From positions 1 through 54,298 of the forward strand of contig JAHZLH010000068.1 of NCBI GenBank assembly GCA_022599915.1: a DNA stretch of 54,298 nucleotides, given 5' to 3'. The DNA comes from Actinomycetes bacterium. Lineage in GTDB: Bacteria; Actinomycetota; Actinomycetes; S36-B12; GCA-2699445. Below, piece after piece: positions 1-8,686 of this stretch; the first letter of the stretch is position 1, and every line of letters begins with the position of its first letter. Both the position numbers and the translations under genes were made by a program. The notes beneath the pieces were generated by a model. That model saw only the letters and a program-made list of their open reading frames with translations. It was not told the origin of the DNA and ran no database searches.

Positions 1-140
1 AAATCGATGCTGAGATCAAGCAAGCTCGAAAAAGCAACACCCAGCGCTGGCCAGAGATGAAGCCCGAATCAACTGATCGGGTCGATTTCCTCACCCAATG
101 GCTGAACGAACGAACCGACTGGATGGGAGCCAACCTCTGA
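1..140 (+). CDS. CotH-like protein, C-terminal fragment (gene enters from the left edge)
   Basis: The last 45 codons of a gene run in from outside the window and stop at a TGA. 31 of these 45 residues match the C-terminus of the complete CotH-like protein just downstream, including shared blocks ARKSNTQRWP and TQWLNERTDWMG. It is therefore the tail of a tandem paralogue. Nothing more can be said about its domains because the rest lies outside. Similarity is highest over the last few codons at the DNA level, which suggests recent duplication or gene conversion. Confidence 0.85.
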   Translation, partial: IDAEIKQARKSNTQRWPEMKPESTDRVDFLTQWLNERTDWMGANL

Positions 141-484
141 GAACACGAAGTTAAACTCTGAGCCACTTGCGGGGACCCCAAAGGTCACGTTTGGTGCATC
201 CAGTACGTCGTTCGTCATGCGCTTGATTAACCTTCGACGCCCGCCGCTCAAGGCATGGAACCGCCACCGTGATGCGGCACGGTTCCGGACACATCTCCTA
301 GCGATCCGTGTTGGCTGCCCTTTGGCTCCTAGGGGCACCGGCGCCTTTCCTGAGGAGAGGTAGCGCTTGGCTGGGCCTTTGTTGCTCAAGTTGGGCATTA
401 TTGGGATACGTTTTCACTCATAACCTGTCAGGTGACGTAGGCAGATGGCTCACGTCGAAGTGAGATGACAGACAGGGAAGTGTC
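141..484. other. Intergenic stretch between the two CotH-like copies
   Basis: Apart from the GGAACCG/CGGTTCC hairpin I see no convincing gene. The longer reverse-strand frames here have no good ribosome-binding site and no recognisable protein. The right end must carry the promoter of the complete CotH gene, but I could not pick a clear -10/-35 pair. An AGGGAA sequence eight bases before the CotH ATG serves as its ribosome-binding site. Confidence 0.5.
257..286 (+). terminator. Hairpin downstream of the first CotH-like copy, possible terminator
   Basis: Two exact seven-base arms, GGAACCG and CGGTTCC, surround a 16-base centre that can pair further in part. No T-run follows. The hairpin lies about 117 bases after the stop codon, so terminator function is only an inference. 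Confidence 0.35.
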
Positions 485-2053
485 ATGGTTGCTCGCAGAT
501 TTCCAACAGCGGTGACGCTGTCTGTAGCTGGACTCGCATGGGTGATGGTTTTTGCCGCCCCCAGTCATGCACAAGGCCCAAACTCCACACGGGTAGATCA
601 GCCAGAAGATGTAGCGGTGTCCACTGGCGATGCGGCACGGCAAGCCGAGCGGGAACTTAGGCAGGCCAAGCCAAGTAAACCTCGTGACTTCAAGGCCCTA
701 TCCGGCGCCGGGAAGCTGAAGTTGACGTGGAAAAAGCCGTCGAGCGGCGGGAAAGTCAAGTACGAAGAACGGCACCGGCTGGAGTCCAAATCAAAGTGGT
801 CCAAGATCAAAACCACAGGTTCACGGTCGATGACGGTGAAAGGTCTTAAGAAAGGCAAGTACCAGTTTCAGGTTCGAGCTCGGAATGCGACCGGGACCGG
901 GAAATGGGCCAAGCGCACGACCCAGTCATACGTGGCCACGCTTCCTATCGTTTCCATCGTCACCGATAAGCGAGAACCCATCGTCAGCAAAGACGATTAC
1001 CTTGACGCTTCAATGAAGATCAAGCCCAACGGGACGAAAGTGAAGAGCTTCAAAGGAGACCTAGAAATCCGCGGGCGCGGCAACAGTTCATGGACTTTGC
1101 CGAGGAAGCCGTACAAGCTGAAACTGGCGGAGAAAAGCAAGCTGATGGGGATGCCCGAAAGTAAGCACTGGGCGCTCCTGGCGAACTGGGCTGACCCTAG
1201 CCAGTTACGGAACTCAGCAGCCATGTTCCTCGGGGAGCAAACGACGCTGGCATGGACTCCGAAAATGCGCCACGTCGAAGTGCAAGTCAACGGCAAGTAC
1301 ATGGGCCTCTACCAACTCGCGGAAACGGTTCGAATCGAAGGCAACCGAGTCGACATAATCGAAATGTCGCCCAGTGACACAGGCCCAGTGGATATCACCG
1401 GCGGTTACTTGCTCGAACAAGACGGACGTCGTGTGGAGAATCAGGAGTTTGGCTTTCTTTCTAAGCTCGGACAAGACATCGTGGTGAAGAATCCAGAACC
1501 GGATGCCAAGGATGGGATCTCCGAGCAGGACCTCGCCCCCCAACTGGCATATATCAGTGACTATGTGAACGGCTTCGAAGCCAGCCTTCCCTCGGGATAC
1601 GCGCAATTCATCGATACTCGCTCGTTCATCGACTGGTACCTCGTCCAAGAGCTTGTTCGCAATCCCGATTCCAGTTTCGCCTCCAACTTCCTATACAAAC
1701 CCCGTTCTGGACTACTATTTGCCGGACCCCTGTGGGATTTCGACCATGCGATAGGCCGGCAAGAGGTGGAAAGGTCTCCCGTTGGTTGGATATTGAGAGA
1801 GGAATCGCCGTGGTACTCCAGGCTCTTCACCGATCCCACCTTCGCCAGCCAGACACGGCAGGCGTGGGCTGAAGAGGTCCCCGGCTTTAGAGGGGTCGAA
1901 ACTTTCCTCAAGAAAACTAATGCCGAGATCAAGAAAGCTCGAAAGAGCAACACCCAGCGCTGGCCAGATAATGAGCCTGGAGAGATCGACAAACTCAAGT
2001 TCGTCACCCAATGGCTGAACGAACGAACCGACTGGATGGGATCCAACCTCTGA
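485..2053 (+). CDS. Secreted CotH-like kinase-fold protein with FN3-like domain
   Basis: This 522-residue protein begins with a Sec signal peptide (hydrophobic stretch, then AAPSHAQ near residue 29). Residues about 60-150 read as a fibronectin type III-like domain (KLKLTWKKP, YQFQVRARNATG). From about 155 onward it is a CotH domain. Visible hallmarks are RGRGNSSW with the following KPYKLKL, NWADPSQLRN, and PLWDFDHAIG (Asp418 and Asp420, the expected metal-binding pair). CotH of Bacillus is a spore-coat protein kinase; secreted CotH proteins of other bacteria are mostly uncharacterised, so kinase activity is inferred. Start choice: ATG with AGGGAA upstream. A tandem paralogue precedes it. Substrate unknown; FN3 suggests cell-surface or polymer contact. 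Confidence 0.85.
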   Translation: MVARRFPTAVTLSVAGLAWVMVFAAPSHAQGPNSTRVDQPEDVAVSTGDAARQAERELRQAKPSKPRDFKALSGAGKLKLTWKKPSSGGKVKYEERHRLESKSKWSKIKTTGSRSMTVKGLKKGKYQFQVRARNATGTGKWAKRTTQSYVATLPIVSIVTDKREPIVSKDDYLDASMKIKPNGTKVKSFKGDLEIRGRGNSSWTLPRKPYKLKLAEKSKLMGMPESKHWALLANWADPSQLRNSAAMFLGEQTTLAWTPKMRHVEVQVNGKYMGLYQLAETVRIEGNRVDIIEMSPSDTGPVDITGGYLLEQDGRRVENQEFGFLSKLGQDIVVKNPEPDAKDGISEQDLAPQLAYISDYVNGFEASLPSGYAQFIDTRSFIDWYLVQELVRNPDSSFASNFLYKPRSGLLFAGPLWDFDHAIGRQEVERSPVGWILREESPWYSRLFTDPTFASQTRQAWAEEVPGFRGVETFLKKTNAEIKKARKSNTQRWPDNEPGEIDKLKFVTQWLNERTDWMGSNL

Positions 2054-2081
2054 GTTCGCGACCCTAGTTGGTGGCTAACGA

Positions 2082-2108
2082 CCCAGGCGGACAGGTCCGG
2101 AACCTGGG
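2082..2108 (+). terminator. Hairpin after the complete CotH gene, likely terminator
   Basis: CCCAGG and CCTGGG arms enclose a second short self-complementary element (GGA/TCC). It begins about 28 bases after the CotH stop. There is no T-run, which is common in high-GC actinobacteria. Likely but untested. Confidence 0.45.
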
Positions 2109-2222
2109 CACCTCACCCCTTCCGGCCAGAAGTTGGACACCGACCGCCTCGAACCACCCGCCAACGGTGGCCCCGATCGGGACCGAACCAATGTCCGAGC
2201 AGCACACGCCAGCAATCCCCGA

Positions 2223-3179
2223 TCAGCCGGATTCGCCGCCGGGATTCGCCTCCCAGCGGAAACTCTTCTTTGGCAGCTTGATGCGTCTAACCAGACCGAG
2301 GCGCTGCAATATCGGTAGTTGCCATTTAGGGAGCATGTGACTATCCCGGTACATCTTTTTCAATCCGGCAGTGCCACCCGCCCGATCAAGTTTTCGAAAC
2401 TTTTTCAAGTGTTTCATTCGATTGCCGCGAAAGCCGCTCTCCGCAAAGCCACTGCGATCATGCCATTTGTCGTACCACTGATCGAATGAGCCCGTGTCAT
2501 AGTGCAACACCCACAAGCGAGAACTCTTTAAACTCCGCATTTCTTGTTTGTCGTAAATCGATGCGCGATGAAGCCGTACCCGAGAAACCACCCCATCAAG
2601 TTTGACGGCTATCTTTCCGGACGAATAGCCTCGCAGGAATCTCTTGCCTTGAAATCCACTAGCGACGCCCCACCTCTTGGCCCGCAACTTGGGCTCCGGA
2701 TCCTTGGGGTCGTGCTGCTTGAACCATCGCACTTCCAGAAAGGGGTCTGACATATCGGGCGAAGGTGGAATGGCCTCGAGCGGCGGCAAACGCAAGACCG
2801 AGAGTCCGTCATCTTCCGCGATAACGCTTTCGATCAGGCCATCCGGTGCGTAAATCAACTCATCACTATCAATGTGGATGAGCCAATCAAGGTCCTGTCG
2901 TCGCTCTCGAAGCACCCAGTTGACGTTAGACAGTTACCGGTGTTGGACAAAATCCGGTCGTGGATCGCGCACGTGACGCCAATGTTCGTCATCACACGGG
3001 ATTGCGGTTACCCCTGGCTTACTCTTAACTGCTCCGATAGCCGGGTCCTGAGGATCATCAAAGAACAGGATAATTTCATCTACGCCGAGATGACGGTGAT
3101 AGGCCGTGAATTGCAGGACCTGATCAACTGGCGCCTTGAGAGTTGTGACCGAAGCGATTCTCGGTCGTCGTGTCGTCAT
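2223..3179 (-). pseudogene. Glycosyltransferase (Glyco_tranf_2_4 / GT92-like), interrupted by one in-frame stop
   Basis: Two pieces in the same frame together make a normal-length glycosyltransferase closely related to the intact one at 23663-24640. The first piece holds the N-terminal YHRHLGVDEIILFFDDP block. The second holds DLDWLIHIDSDEL, the DxD-type nucleotide-sugar/metal site, and the basic C-terminus. They are separated only by a TAA at 2934-2936. The intact paralogue has Gln at this position (PPRQTANADW against QHR-stop-LSNVNW), so a single CAA-to-TAA change explains the break. The frame is otherwise undisturbed, so this is a young lesion, a sequencing error, or readthrough. A GTG just after the stop could restart translation, but the product would lack the first Rossmann part. 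Confidence 0.85.
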
Positions 3180-3743
3180 CAGCTCCCATCCAGTCAGCGA
3201 AAGCGAGCCGTGGCAGGCGTCGCGTCATCCGGCCGAAGTCTACATCGGTGAGTTTCCTATCTGTTTAGACAAGTGACGTCGAAGCCCCGCAGAAACACTT
3301 GACGCCTCCGGAGAGTCCCGATTTACATGCGTAGACGATTCGACGACGTGAATTGTGATGACACCGATTGGCAACCGCATCGGTCACGGCGACCTCGTCC
3401 CCGCACCGGCTTCTCACAGCCAGTTGAACACCTCGAACTTTCTTCCAGCCGCGTGGTTTAGTCGCGCGAGCATCGGGCACCTCCTGATCGAGAGCCAACC
3501 AGTCCAGTGTGGACGCAGGCAAGGAGGGAGTAATCATGTACCAGATACCACTGTGGGACTACCAAGATCGCGTTGGTCGCGTTGTAGTGTGCTCGACGCG
3601 CGTCACAGCAGACGAACGGACCAGTTCCACCGCCAGGCCACAGACCAAGTAACCGGGGGTATGGCCGCTGGATGACGATCGGTGTGACCCGACGTTAGGG
3701 GCGCAAGCCTGACAGGATGTAGATCGAGTGAGGGAATGAGCTC
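3180..3743. other. 564-base gene-poor stretch containing one small ORF
   Basis: No recognisable family appears here on either strand. Longer open frames (a 90-residue reverse one and a 106-residue forward one) have no good start signals and low-complexity, non-protein-like sequence. The only well-signalled start is the 38-codon ORF listed separately. The stretch separates the degraded glycosyltransferase from the nucleoside hydrolase and may be the remains of lost genes. Confidence 0.5.
3536..3652 (+). CDS. Putative 38-residue small protein with a near-perfect Shine-Dalgarno
   Basis: The ATG is preceded by AAGGAGGGAG, one of the strongest ribosome-binding sites in the window, at a normal distance. 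The product begins MYQIPLWDYQDRVGRVVV and ends with a polar tail before TAA. I do not recognise a family; there is no membrane segment and one cysteine. It stands in an otherwise gene-poor stretch and shares its strand with the nucleoside hydrolase 91 bases downstream. It could be a genuine small protein, a leader peptide or a gene remnant. Confidence 0.35.
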   Translation: MYQIPLWDYQDRVGRVVVCSTRVTADERTSSTARPQTK

Positions 3744-4718
3744 ATGACAAAGAAGATTCTCATCGATACTGACATCGGGACGGACTCTGATGATGCAATT
3801 GCGCTTGCGTTAGCAGCCGCCAGCCCTGAACTAGAGATCGTCGGTGTCATCGCCACCGGAAAGGAAGCACGACATCGAGCTCGACTCGCCAAGAAGTTCC
3901 TTAACCTGGCGGGACGGCCACAGGTTCCGGTGTTCGTAGGGGCGGATGTCCCGGTCGGCGAAGGTGAACTGTACTGGTTCGGTCATGAGGGCGAAGGGGT
4001 CATCACTGATGACGAAGAACTTGAGTTAGATCCCAGATCAGGTGTAGAAGCCTATCGAGATCTGTCGAACGACACCCCTGATCTGGAGGTTGTCGCGATC
4101 GGGTCTATGTCGACATTGGCGCGGGCCATTACTGCCTACCCAGACATTACCGACCAGATCTCGCGAATCACCATCATGGGTGGCCAAATCCGACCAACGG
4201 TCTATGCCGATACGACGATCGGACCCGGTATCGACTACAACCTGTGTATTGATCCAGCTGCGTCCATGACTGCGCTCACTTCTGGGGCCACGATCACTTT
4301 GATCCCGTGCGAAGTGACACTGCAGACTTGGCTGACTTTCGCCGACGCAGATCTTCTGGGAACCACCGGGCCGGTTGGGCAGGCCCTGCAGACATGCGTG
4401 CAAGCTTGGGCCCCCATTCAGCAGGCCATCTTCACCGGAGTTGGAGTTGGAGTTGGCGACAACTACGACCCCAACAACGCCGATTTCCTTCATGACCCAT
4501 TGACAGTCGCAACCACCTTCGCCTCCGATGTTTGTGTCTACGAGGATCTCTGGATCGAGCCCACCACGGTTGACGGTATTTTTCGAACGCTAGAACGTCC
4601 GGCGGACACTCCCGGAGCAGTGCTGCTGCAATGCGCCACTCAAGTACGAACAACCCGTTTTCACGAACTGCTCATGGGACGTCTCACCGAGGGCGCTGTG
4701 GGTCCATCAGCGAGCTAA
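3744..4718 (+). CDS. Nucleoside hydrolase (inosine/uridine-preferring type)
   Basis: The 324-residue protein belongs to the nucleoside hydrolase (IunH/URH) family, which splits the N-glycosidic bond of nucleosides to give free base and ribose. The calcium-binding N-terminal signature is DTDIGTDSDDAIAL at residues 8-21, the variant found in one subgroup. The C-terminal LHDPLTVA carries the usual active-site His. Length fits the family (about 310-330). No signal peptide is present, so it acts in the cytoplasm in salvage. Start: ATG with GAGGG upstream. No operon partner; the next gene is convergent. Exact base preference cannot be read from sequence. Confidence 0.88.
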   Translation: MTKKILIDTDIGTDSDDAIALALAAASPELEIVGVIATGKEARHRARLAKKFLNLAGRPQVPVFVGADVPVGEGELYWFGHEGEGVITDDEELELDPRSGVEAYRDLSNDTPDLEVVAIGSMSTLARAITAYPDITDQISRITIMGGQIRPTVYADTTIGPGIDYNLCIDPAASMTALTSGATITLIPCEVTLQTWLTFADADLLGTTGPVGQALQTCVQAWAPIQQAIFTGVGVGVGDNYDPNNADFLHDPLTVATTFASDVCVYEDLWIEPTTVDGIFRTLERPADTPGAVLLQCATQVRTTRFHELLMGRLTEGAVGPSAS

Positions 4719-4829
4719 GATCACATCCTCGGGGTCTATCCATCGCTACGGTGATGAGTGAGAATCCGGAGGCCTCATGCGAATACGTTCACTCGCCATC
4801 ATTCCGATCTCGGTACCTGTGCCAACCTG

Positions 4830-5540
4830 CTAGCGCTGTGCCACGTACACCGTATTTGCCGACGTTCCCCGGGTAAGGGGATTGGGGAACTCCACCACGT
4901 GAGCTGCCACTGCCGGGAAGACCTCAGCTAACCGAGTCATGAAACTTTCGTCCGGTGGATCATCTGACCACAGCGCGAAGACACCGTCGGAAGACATGTG
5001 GTCCAACAGGTGAGTCAACCCATCAGTTCGATAAAAACTGGCGTGGCTGGGATGCAGCACATGATCCGGTGAATGATCGATGTCTAACAGAATCACATCG
5101 AACTGTGCCGGAGCACCGGCTGCCACCGGACCCATCTGAGCGATCACATGGAAGAAATCATCTTCGACGAGGTGAACCCGTGAGTCGGCTGCCAGTCCAA
5201 CCGTCTCCGGCAGAAGTTCGCGGCGATGCCAATCGATAACGGGTGCCACCGCATCGATCACGATGAGCTCGCTGACCCGAGGATCCGCAAGCGCTGCCGC
5301 TGCGGTGTAGCCCAGTCCCAGACCACCCACCAAAACATCGATCCGATCTACCGTGGGTTGTGCCAACCCCAGCCGTGCCAATTCCTCTTCGGCAACGGTG
5401 AACAGACTAGACATCAGGAACTCTTCGCCAAGTTTCACCTCGTAGACTTCTACGCCAAGTGTTGGTTCCACCCGCCGGCGCAAGCTAATCTCACCGATCG
5501 GGGTCTGCTGCCAATCAAGTTCCTCGAAGCGGCTCGGCAT
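4830..5540 (-). CDS. Spermidine synthase-like methyltransferase-fold protein
   Basis: The 236-residue protein has a Rossmann methyltransferase fold of the spermidine-synthase type. LVGGLGLGYTA (near residue 70) is the glycine-rich loop, ELIVIDAV the acidic strand end, and DVILLDIDHSPDH the motif-IV region. No S-adenosylmethionine decarboxylase is nearby, so true polyamine synthesis is not supported; many actinobacterial members are annotated only as spermidine-synthase-like. The longer open frame upstream would run into the divergent gene and lacks a ribosome-binding site. I chose the ATG preceded by GGGAGA at eight bases. It converges with the nucleoside hydrolase. Confidence 0.75.
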   Translation of the reverse strand: MPSRFEELDWQQTPIGEISLRRRVEPTLGVEVYEVKLGEEFLMSSLFTVAEEELARLGLAQPTVDRIDVLVGGLGLGYTAAAALADPRVSELIVIDAVAPVIDWHRRELLPETVGLAADSRVHLVEDDFFHVIAQMGPVAAGAPAQFDVILLDIDHSPDHVLHPSHASFYRTDGLTHLLDHMSSDGVFALWSDDPPDESFMTRLAEVFPAVAAHVVEFPNPLTRGTSANTVYVAQR

Positions 5541-5672
5541 GTCATCATCTCCCGGTACATGTCTGAGCCACGAAGTGGTCCAGACTCGCAACTGTAGCGG
5601 TGCGGGATCTTGCAGCCGCTTGCGAACGAGATTCCACCAGCCCGGGTCTAGATCGATGCGACCTACCCGGAT

Positions 5673-5684
5673 TAGGATCGCGGC
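5673..5684 (+). promoter_or_regulatory. Leaderless-type promoter of the sugar dehydrogenase gene
   Basis: TAGGAT is followed by exactly six bases (CGCGGC) and then the ATG. This spacing would start transcription at or one base before the start codon. No strong -35 is visible. Confidence 0.55.
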
Positions 5685-6836
5685 ATGGCGCCTCGAAGGA
5701 CTCTCACATTTGTCGCCGTCGCTGGCCTGACCGCCGCGGCGCTGACTGGGTTGACCGCGACCACCGCGAGTGGTGCGGGACCGGAGGACGTGCGACTGAA
5801 AAAGATTGGCAACTTTGACACTCCCATTTACGTTACTGGTGCCCCAGGTGACGGCAAACGGGTCTTCGTGGTGGAACGCGCTGGCCGGGTCCTCGTGCTC
5901 AAGAAAGGCAAACTGCTGGGCAAACCGCTGCTCAACATCAGTAAGAAGACCAGCGTTGATGCTGAGCGTGGCTTGCTGTCGATAGCGTTCTCCCCCAAGT
6001 TCGCCAACAACCGCAAGTTGTACGCGAACTACACCGACAAGGAAGGTCACACCCGCATCGCGGAATACAAAGTCAAGAAGGACAATCCCAACCGGGTAAA
6101 GAACAAGTCAGCCCGAAACGTGATGAAGATCAAGCAGCCCTACAGCAACCACAACGGTGGTCAGATTCAGTTCGGCCCGGACGGCTACTTGTACATCGGC
6201 ATGGGTGACGGCGGCGGCGCCGGTGATCCAGACGGATACGCCCAGAACATGGAATCGCTTTTGGGCAAGATGCTGCGAATTGACCCGCGCGCAAAAGGGA
6301 ACAAGGAGTACCGCATTCCCAGCGATAACCCGTTCGTTGGCAAGTCAGGCGTAAGGCCACAGATTTACTCGTCCGGGCTGCGGAACCCGTGGCGGTTCTC
6401 GTTTGACGCGGACAACGGTGCGCTCACTATCGGCGATGTTGGCCAGAACAAGATCGAAGAGATTGACTACACGCCAGTCGGCGAAGCCAGTGGTGCGAAC
6501 TTTGGTTGGCCAATCCTGGAAGGCACCGATCGGTTCAGTGGCGGACCCACCGCTGGTCTGACACCGCCGGTGATCGAGGTTGATCATTCGGAGGGTTGGT
6601 GTTCGATCACCGGTGGCTATGTAGTGCGGGACCCGAAATCCAGTGCGTTTGGCAACTATCTCTACGGCGACTTCTGCGCCGGGGAGATTCGCTCAGCAGT
6701 ACTCGCGGCCGCAGGGGCCTCACAGGAACGTGAACTGAGCATCTCGGTGCCCAGTCTGGTGTCCTTCGGTGAGGACAGCAAGAAACGGGTATACGTGGTC
6801 TCGTTGGGTGGTGCGGTCTACCGCTTGGTTGGTTGA
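5685..6836 (+). CDS. Secreted PQQ-dependent aldose sugar dehydrogenase (GSDH family)
   Basis: The 383-residue protein has an N-terminal signal peptide (LTFVAVAGLTAAALTGL, cleavage near residue 30) with no lipobox Cys. The rest is a six-bladed beta-propeller of the soluble glucose/sorbosone dehydrogenase family. Visible marks are GLLSIAFSPKF, NHNGGQIQFGPDGYLYIG with the expected catalytic His, GMGDGGGAGDP, SSGLRNPWRFSFD and SITGGYVVRD. Such enzymes oxidise aldoses outside the cell and need PQQ and calcium. No PQQ biosynthesis genes are in this window, so the cofactor may be scavenged. It is divergent from the spermidine-synthase-like gene. Confidence 0.88.
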   Translation: MAPRRTLTFVAVAGLTAAALTGLTATTASGAGPEDVRLKKIGNFDTPIYVTGAPGDGKRVFVVERAGRVLVLKKGKLLGKPLLNISKKTSVDAERGLLSIAFSPKFANNRKLYANYTDKEGHTRIAEYKVKKDNPNRVKNKSARNVMKIKQPYSNHNGGQIQFGPDGYLYIGMGDGGGAGDPDGYAQNMESLLGKMLRIDPRAKGNKEYRIPSDNPFVGKSGVRPQIYSSGLRNPWRFSFDADNGALTIGDVGQNKIEEIDYTPVGEASGANFGWPILEGTDRFSGGPTAGLTPPVIEVDHSEGWCSITGGYVVRDPKSSAFGNYLYGDFCAGEIRSAVLAAAGASQERELSISVPSLVSFGEDSKKRVYVVSLGGAVYRLVG

Positions 6837-6922
6837 TTCGCTGACTACCCGTAACAAGGCGGTGCGCACCCGATCGGTTTTGGATACTGCTATCTGCCCG
6901 ACCAGAGTGGCACGATGGCGCT

Positions 6923-7891
6923 ATGACCGTCCTCGACTTTCAGGCTCGCAATACTCCTATCCAGCGAGTTGATGCCCTCGCCGTGGAGTTGGGGCTGACT
7001 CCCGGGCGGCTGTGGATCAAGCGAGATGACCGCACTGGACTGAACTCGGGTGGCAACAAGGCGCGCAAACTGGAGTACCTCGTCGGGGACGCCGTCGATC
7101 AAGGTTGCGACGTACTAGTGACCACTGGAGCTGCCCAAAGTAACCACGTCAGCGCAACGGCAGCAGCGGCGCGAGCCAGCGGGATGGACTGCGTGGCGGT
7201 GCTGTCTACCTTGGGCGCGCAGCATCAGGCTGAGGGAAACCTCGTGCTCGACGATCTGTTTGATGTGAAAGTTGTTTGGTGTCATCCGAATGAGCGCCAG
7301 TCACAGTTGGCGGCAACTACTGCCGAACTTGCCGAACAAGGTCGCCGCCCGTATCCCATCCCCATCGGCGGCACTAACGCGCTGGGGGCTTCCGGCTACG
7401 TCGCTGCCGCCGAGGAGATCGTGACGGTAGTGCCTGACCCCGTTGCCGTGTGCGCGGTGGGAACGGGTGGCACCCAAGCCGGGCTGACAGTAGGGATGGG
7501 CGACCACGAGCGGGTACTGGGATTCGACGTTGCGGCAATCCGAGATCTCGATGACACGGTGCCGCAGGTGATCAACGACTGTGCGGAACTGCTGGGACGA
7601 CCCACCCCGGTGGGGGCTTGGTCAGTGGATCGCCGCCAAGCCCGGGAGCCGTATGGCAAGCCGACTGCCGCCACCCACGAAGCCATCCGGCTCACCGCCC
7701 GAGCCATCGGATTGGTTCTCGATCCGGTGTATACCGGTCGCGCTATGGCGGGACTCATCGAACGTGCCCGCAACAGTGACCTTCCCGATGCCCCCATCGT
7801 GTTCGTGCACAGCGGTGGTATGCCAGCGCTATTCACCCATAGCTACCAACATTGGTTTTCCGTTCCCGCAGAACTATCCTCCGGAAAATAA
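6923..7891 (+). CDS. PLP-dependent D-cysteine desulfhydrase / ACC deaminase family protein
   Basis: The 322-residue protein is a fold-type II PLP enzyme. Lys46 in GGNKARKLEYL is the expected Schiff-base lysine. TGAAQSNHVSATAAAA is the substrate-carboxylate and PLP region, and VGTGGTQAGLTVG is the phosphate-binding loop. The family contains D-cysteine desulfhydrase and 1-aminocyclopropane-1-carboxylate deaminase. I cannot separate the two with confidence, though D-cysteine desulfhydrase is the commoner annotation for this type. The ATG sits six bases after CACGAT, a weak version of the leaderless promoter pattern seen elsewhere in the window. It converges on the fetB-like gene with a three-base gap. 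Confidence 0.8.
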   Translation: MTVLDFQARNTPIQRVDALAVELGLTPGRLWIKRDDRTGLNSGGNKARKLEYLVGDAVDQGCDVLVTTGAAQSNHVSATAAAARASGMDCVAVLSTLGAQHQAEGNLVLDDLFDVKVVWCHPNERQSQLAATTAELAEQGRRPYPIPIGGTNALGASGYVAAAEEIVTVVPDPVAVCAVGTGGTQAGLTVGMGDHERVLGFDVAAIRDLDDTVPQVINDCAELLGRPTPVGAWSVDRRQAREPYGKPTAATHEAIRLTARAIGLVLDPVYTGRAMAGLIERARNSDLPDAPIVFVHSGGMPALFTHSYQHWFSVPAELSSGK

Positions 7892-7894
7892 CCA

Positions 7895-8686
7895 TCACGA
7901 ACTAGCCGCTGCGGTTGTGGTGCGGCGCAATCGATGGGCCTCGTCGAACAGGCTGCGCTCCGCCAACCGGGTTGCCACCGCAGCCGCTATCGCTGGCGCT
8001 GCCAGCAGCATGTACATCACCACAATCTGGTAGCGGATCGCCTCCATTGGTTCGGTACCCGCCAGAATCAAACCCGTCATCGCCCCAGGCAAGGCGATCA
8101 ATCCGACCACTTTCGTGGAATCCATCGCCGGCAGCAAAGCACCGCGGACCGAACCCTGCCGTTGCGCAGCGAAGGCCGTCTCCGCAGACAGACCCAGTGC
8201 GAGCCGTGCTTCCACCTGATCGCGTGCAGCGGCTGCGGAGTCACGGATGCCTCGCAGCGATAGCCCGGTCGCAACCATCGCGCCGCTGATCACCATGCCA
8301 CCCACCGGGATCACGACAGTGGGGGTGGTCTCGATGATCCGCAAGCCCAGTAACAACCCGATGGTGGCAGCAGCAGCGATAGCCAAACCGATCGTGGCCA
8401 CCTTGCGGGAACTCGGCAGACCGGCAGCTCGCCGTCCGGCGACCTGACCGCCAATTACCACCATGATCGCTAGCCACCCGAAAGCAGCAGGCAAACCCCC
8501 GAATTCGAAGATCACCCCCAACAGCAATCCGATCGCGACAAGTTGGGCGAAGGCACGCGCCGCAACAATGACGAGTTCCTTCGTCAGGCCGAGCTGCAAT
8601 CGCCAGCACACCAGACCGGCAACCAGAACGAGACTCAGTGCGGCCGCCACCCCCGACCAGGTAGGAATTTGTGCCACTTCAGTCAT
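7895..8686 (-). CDS. fetB: FetB-like ABC transporter permease (UPF0014 family)
   Basis: The 263-residue protein is an integral membrane protein with about seven hydrophobic segments (for example WSGVAAALSLVLVAGLVCW and AFAQLVAIGLLLGVIFEF). Conserved family features include LRGIRDSAAAARDQVEARLALG and GLIALPGAMTGLILAGTEP. In Escherichia coli FetAB exports iron and raises oxidative-stress resistance; the metal in this organism is not shown. Its ATG overlaps the fetA-like stop as ATGA, so the two are translationally coupled and form a two-subunit ABC system. Confidence 0.85.
   Translation of the reverse strand: MTEVAQIPTWSGVAAALSLVLVAGLVCWRLQLGLTKELVIVAARAFAQLVAIGLLLGVIFEFGGLPAAFGWLAIMVVIGGQVAGRRAAGLPSSRKVATIGLAIAAAATIGLLLGLRIIETTPTVVIPVGGMVISGAMVATGLSLRGIRDSAAAARDQVEARLALGLSAETAFAAQRQGSVRGALLPAMDSTKVVGLIALPGAMTGLILAGTEPMEAIRYQIVVMYMLLAAPAIAAAVATRLAERSLFDEAHRLRRTTTAAASS

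Noticed and set aside
2068-2340. Forward reading frames over the end of the glycosyltransferase
   Set aside because: They overlap the well-supported reverse-strand glycosyltransferase and have no family match or ribosome-binding site.
3172-3200. A short match to the CotH DWMG end on the reverse strand before the broken glycosyltransferase
   Set aside because: Only about a dozen bases match and the flanks do not; chance is sufficient.
3265-3675. A 90-residue reverse frame and a 106-residue forward frame in the gene-poor stretch
   Set aside because: They have no good start signal, no recognisable motif and mutually overlap; they look like chance open frames.
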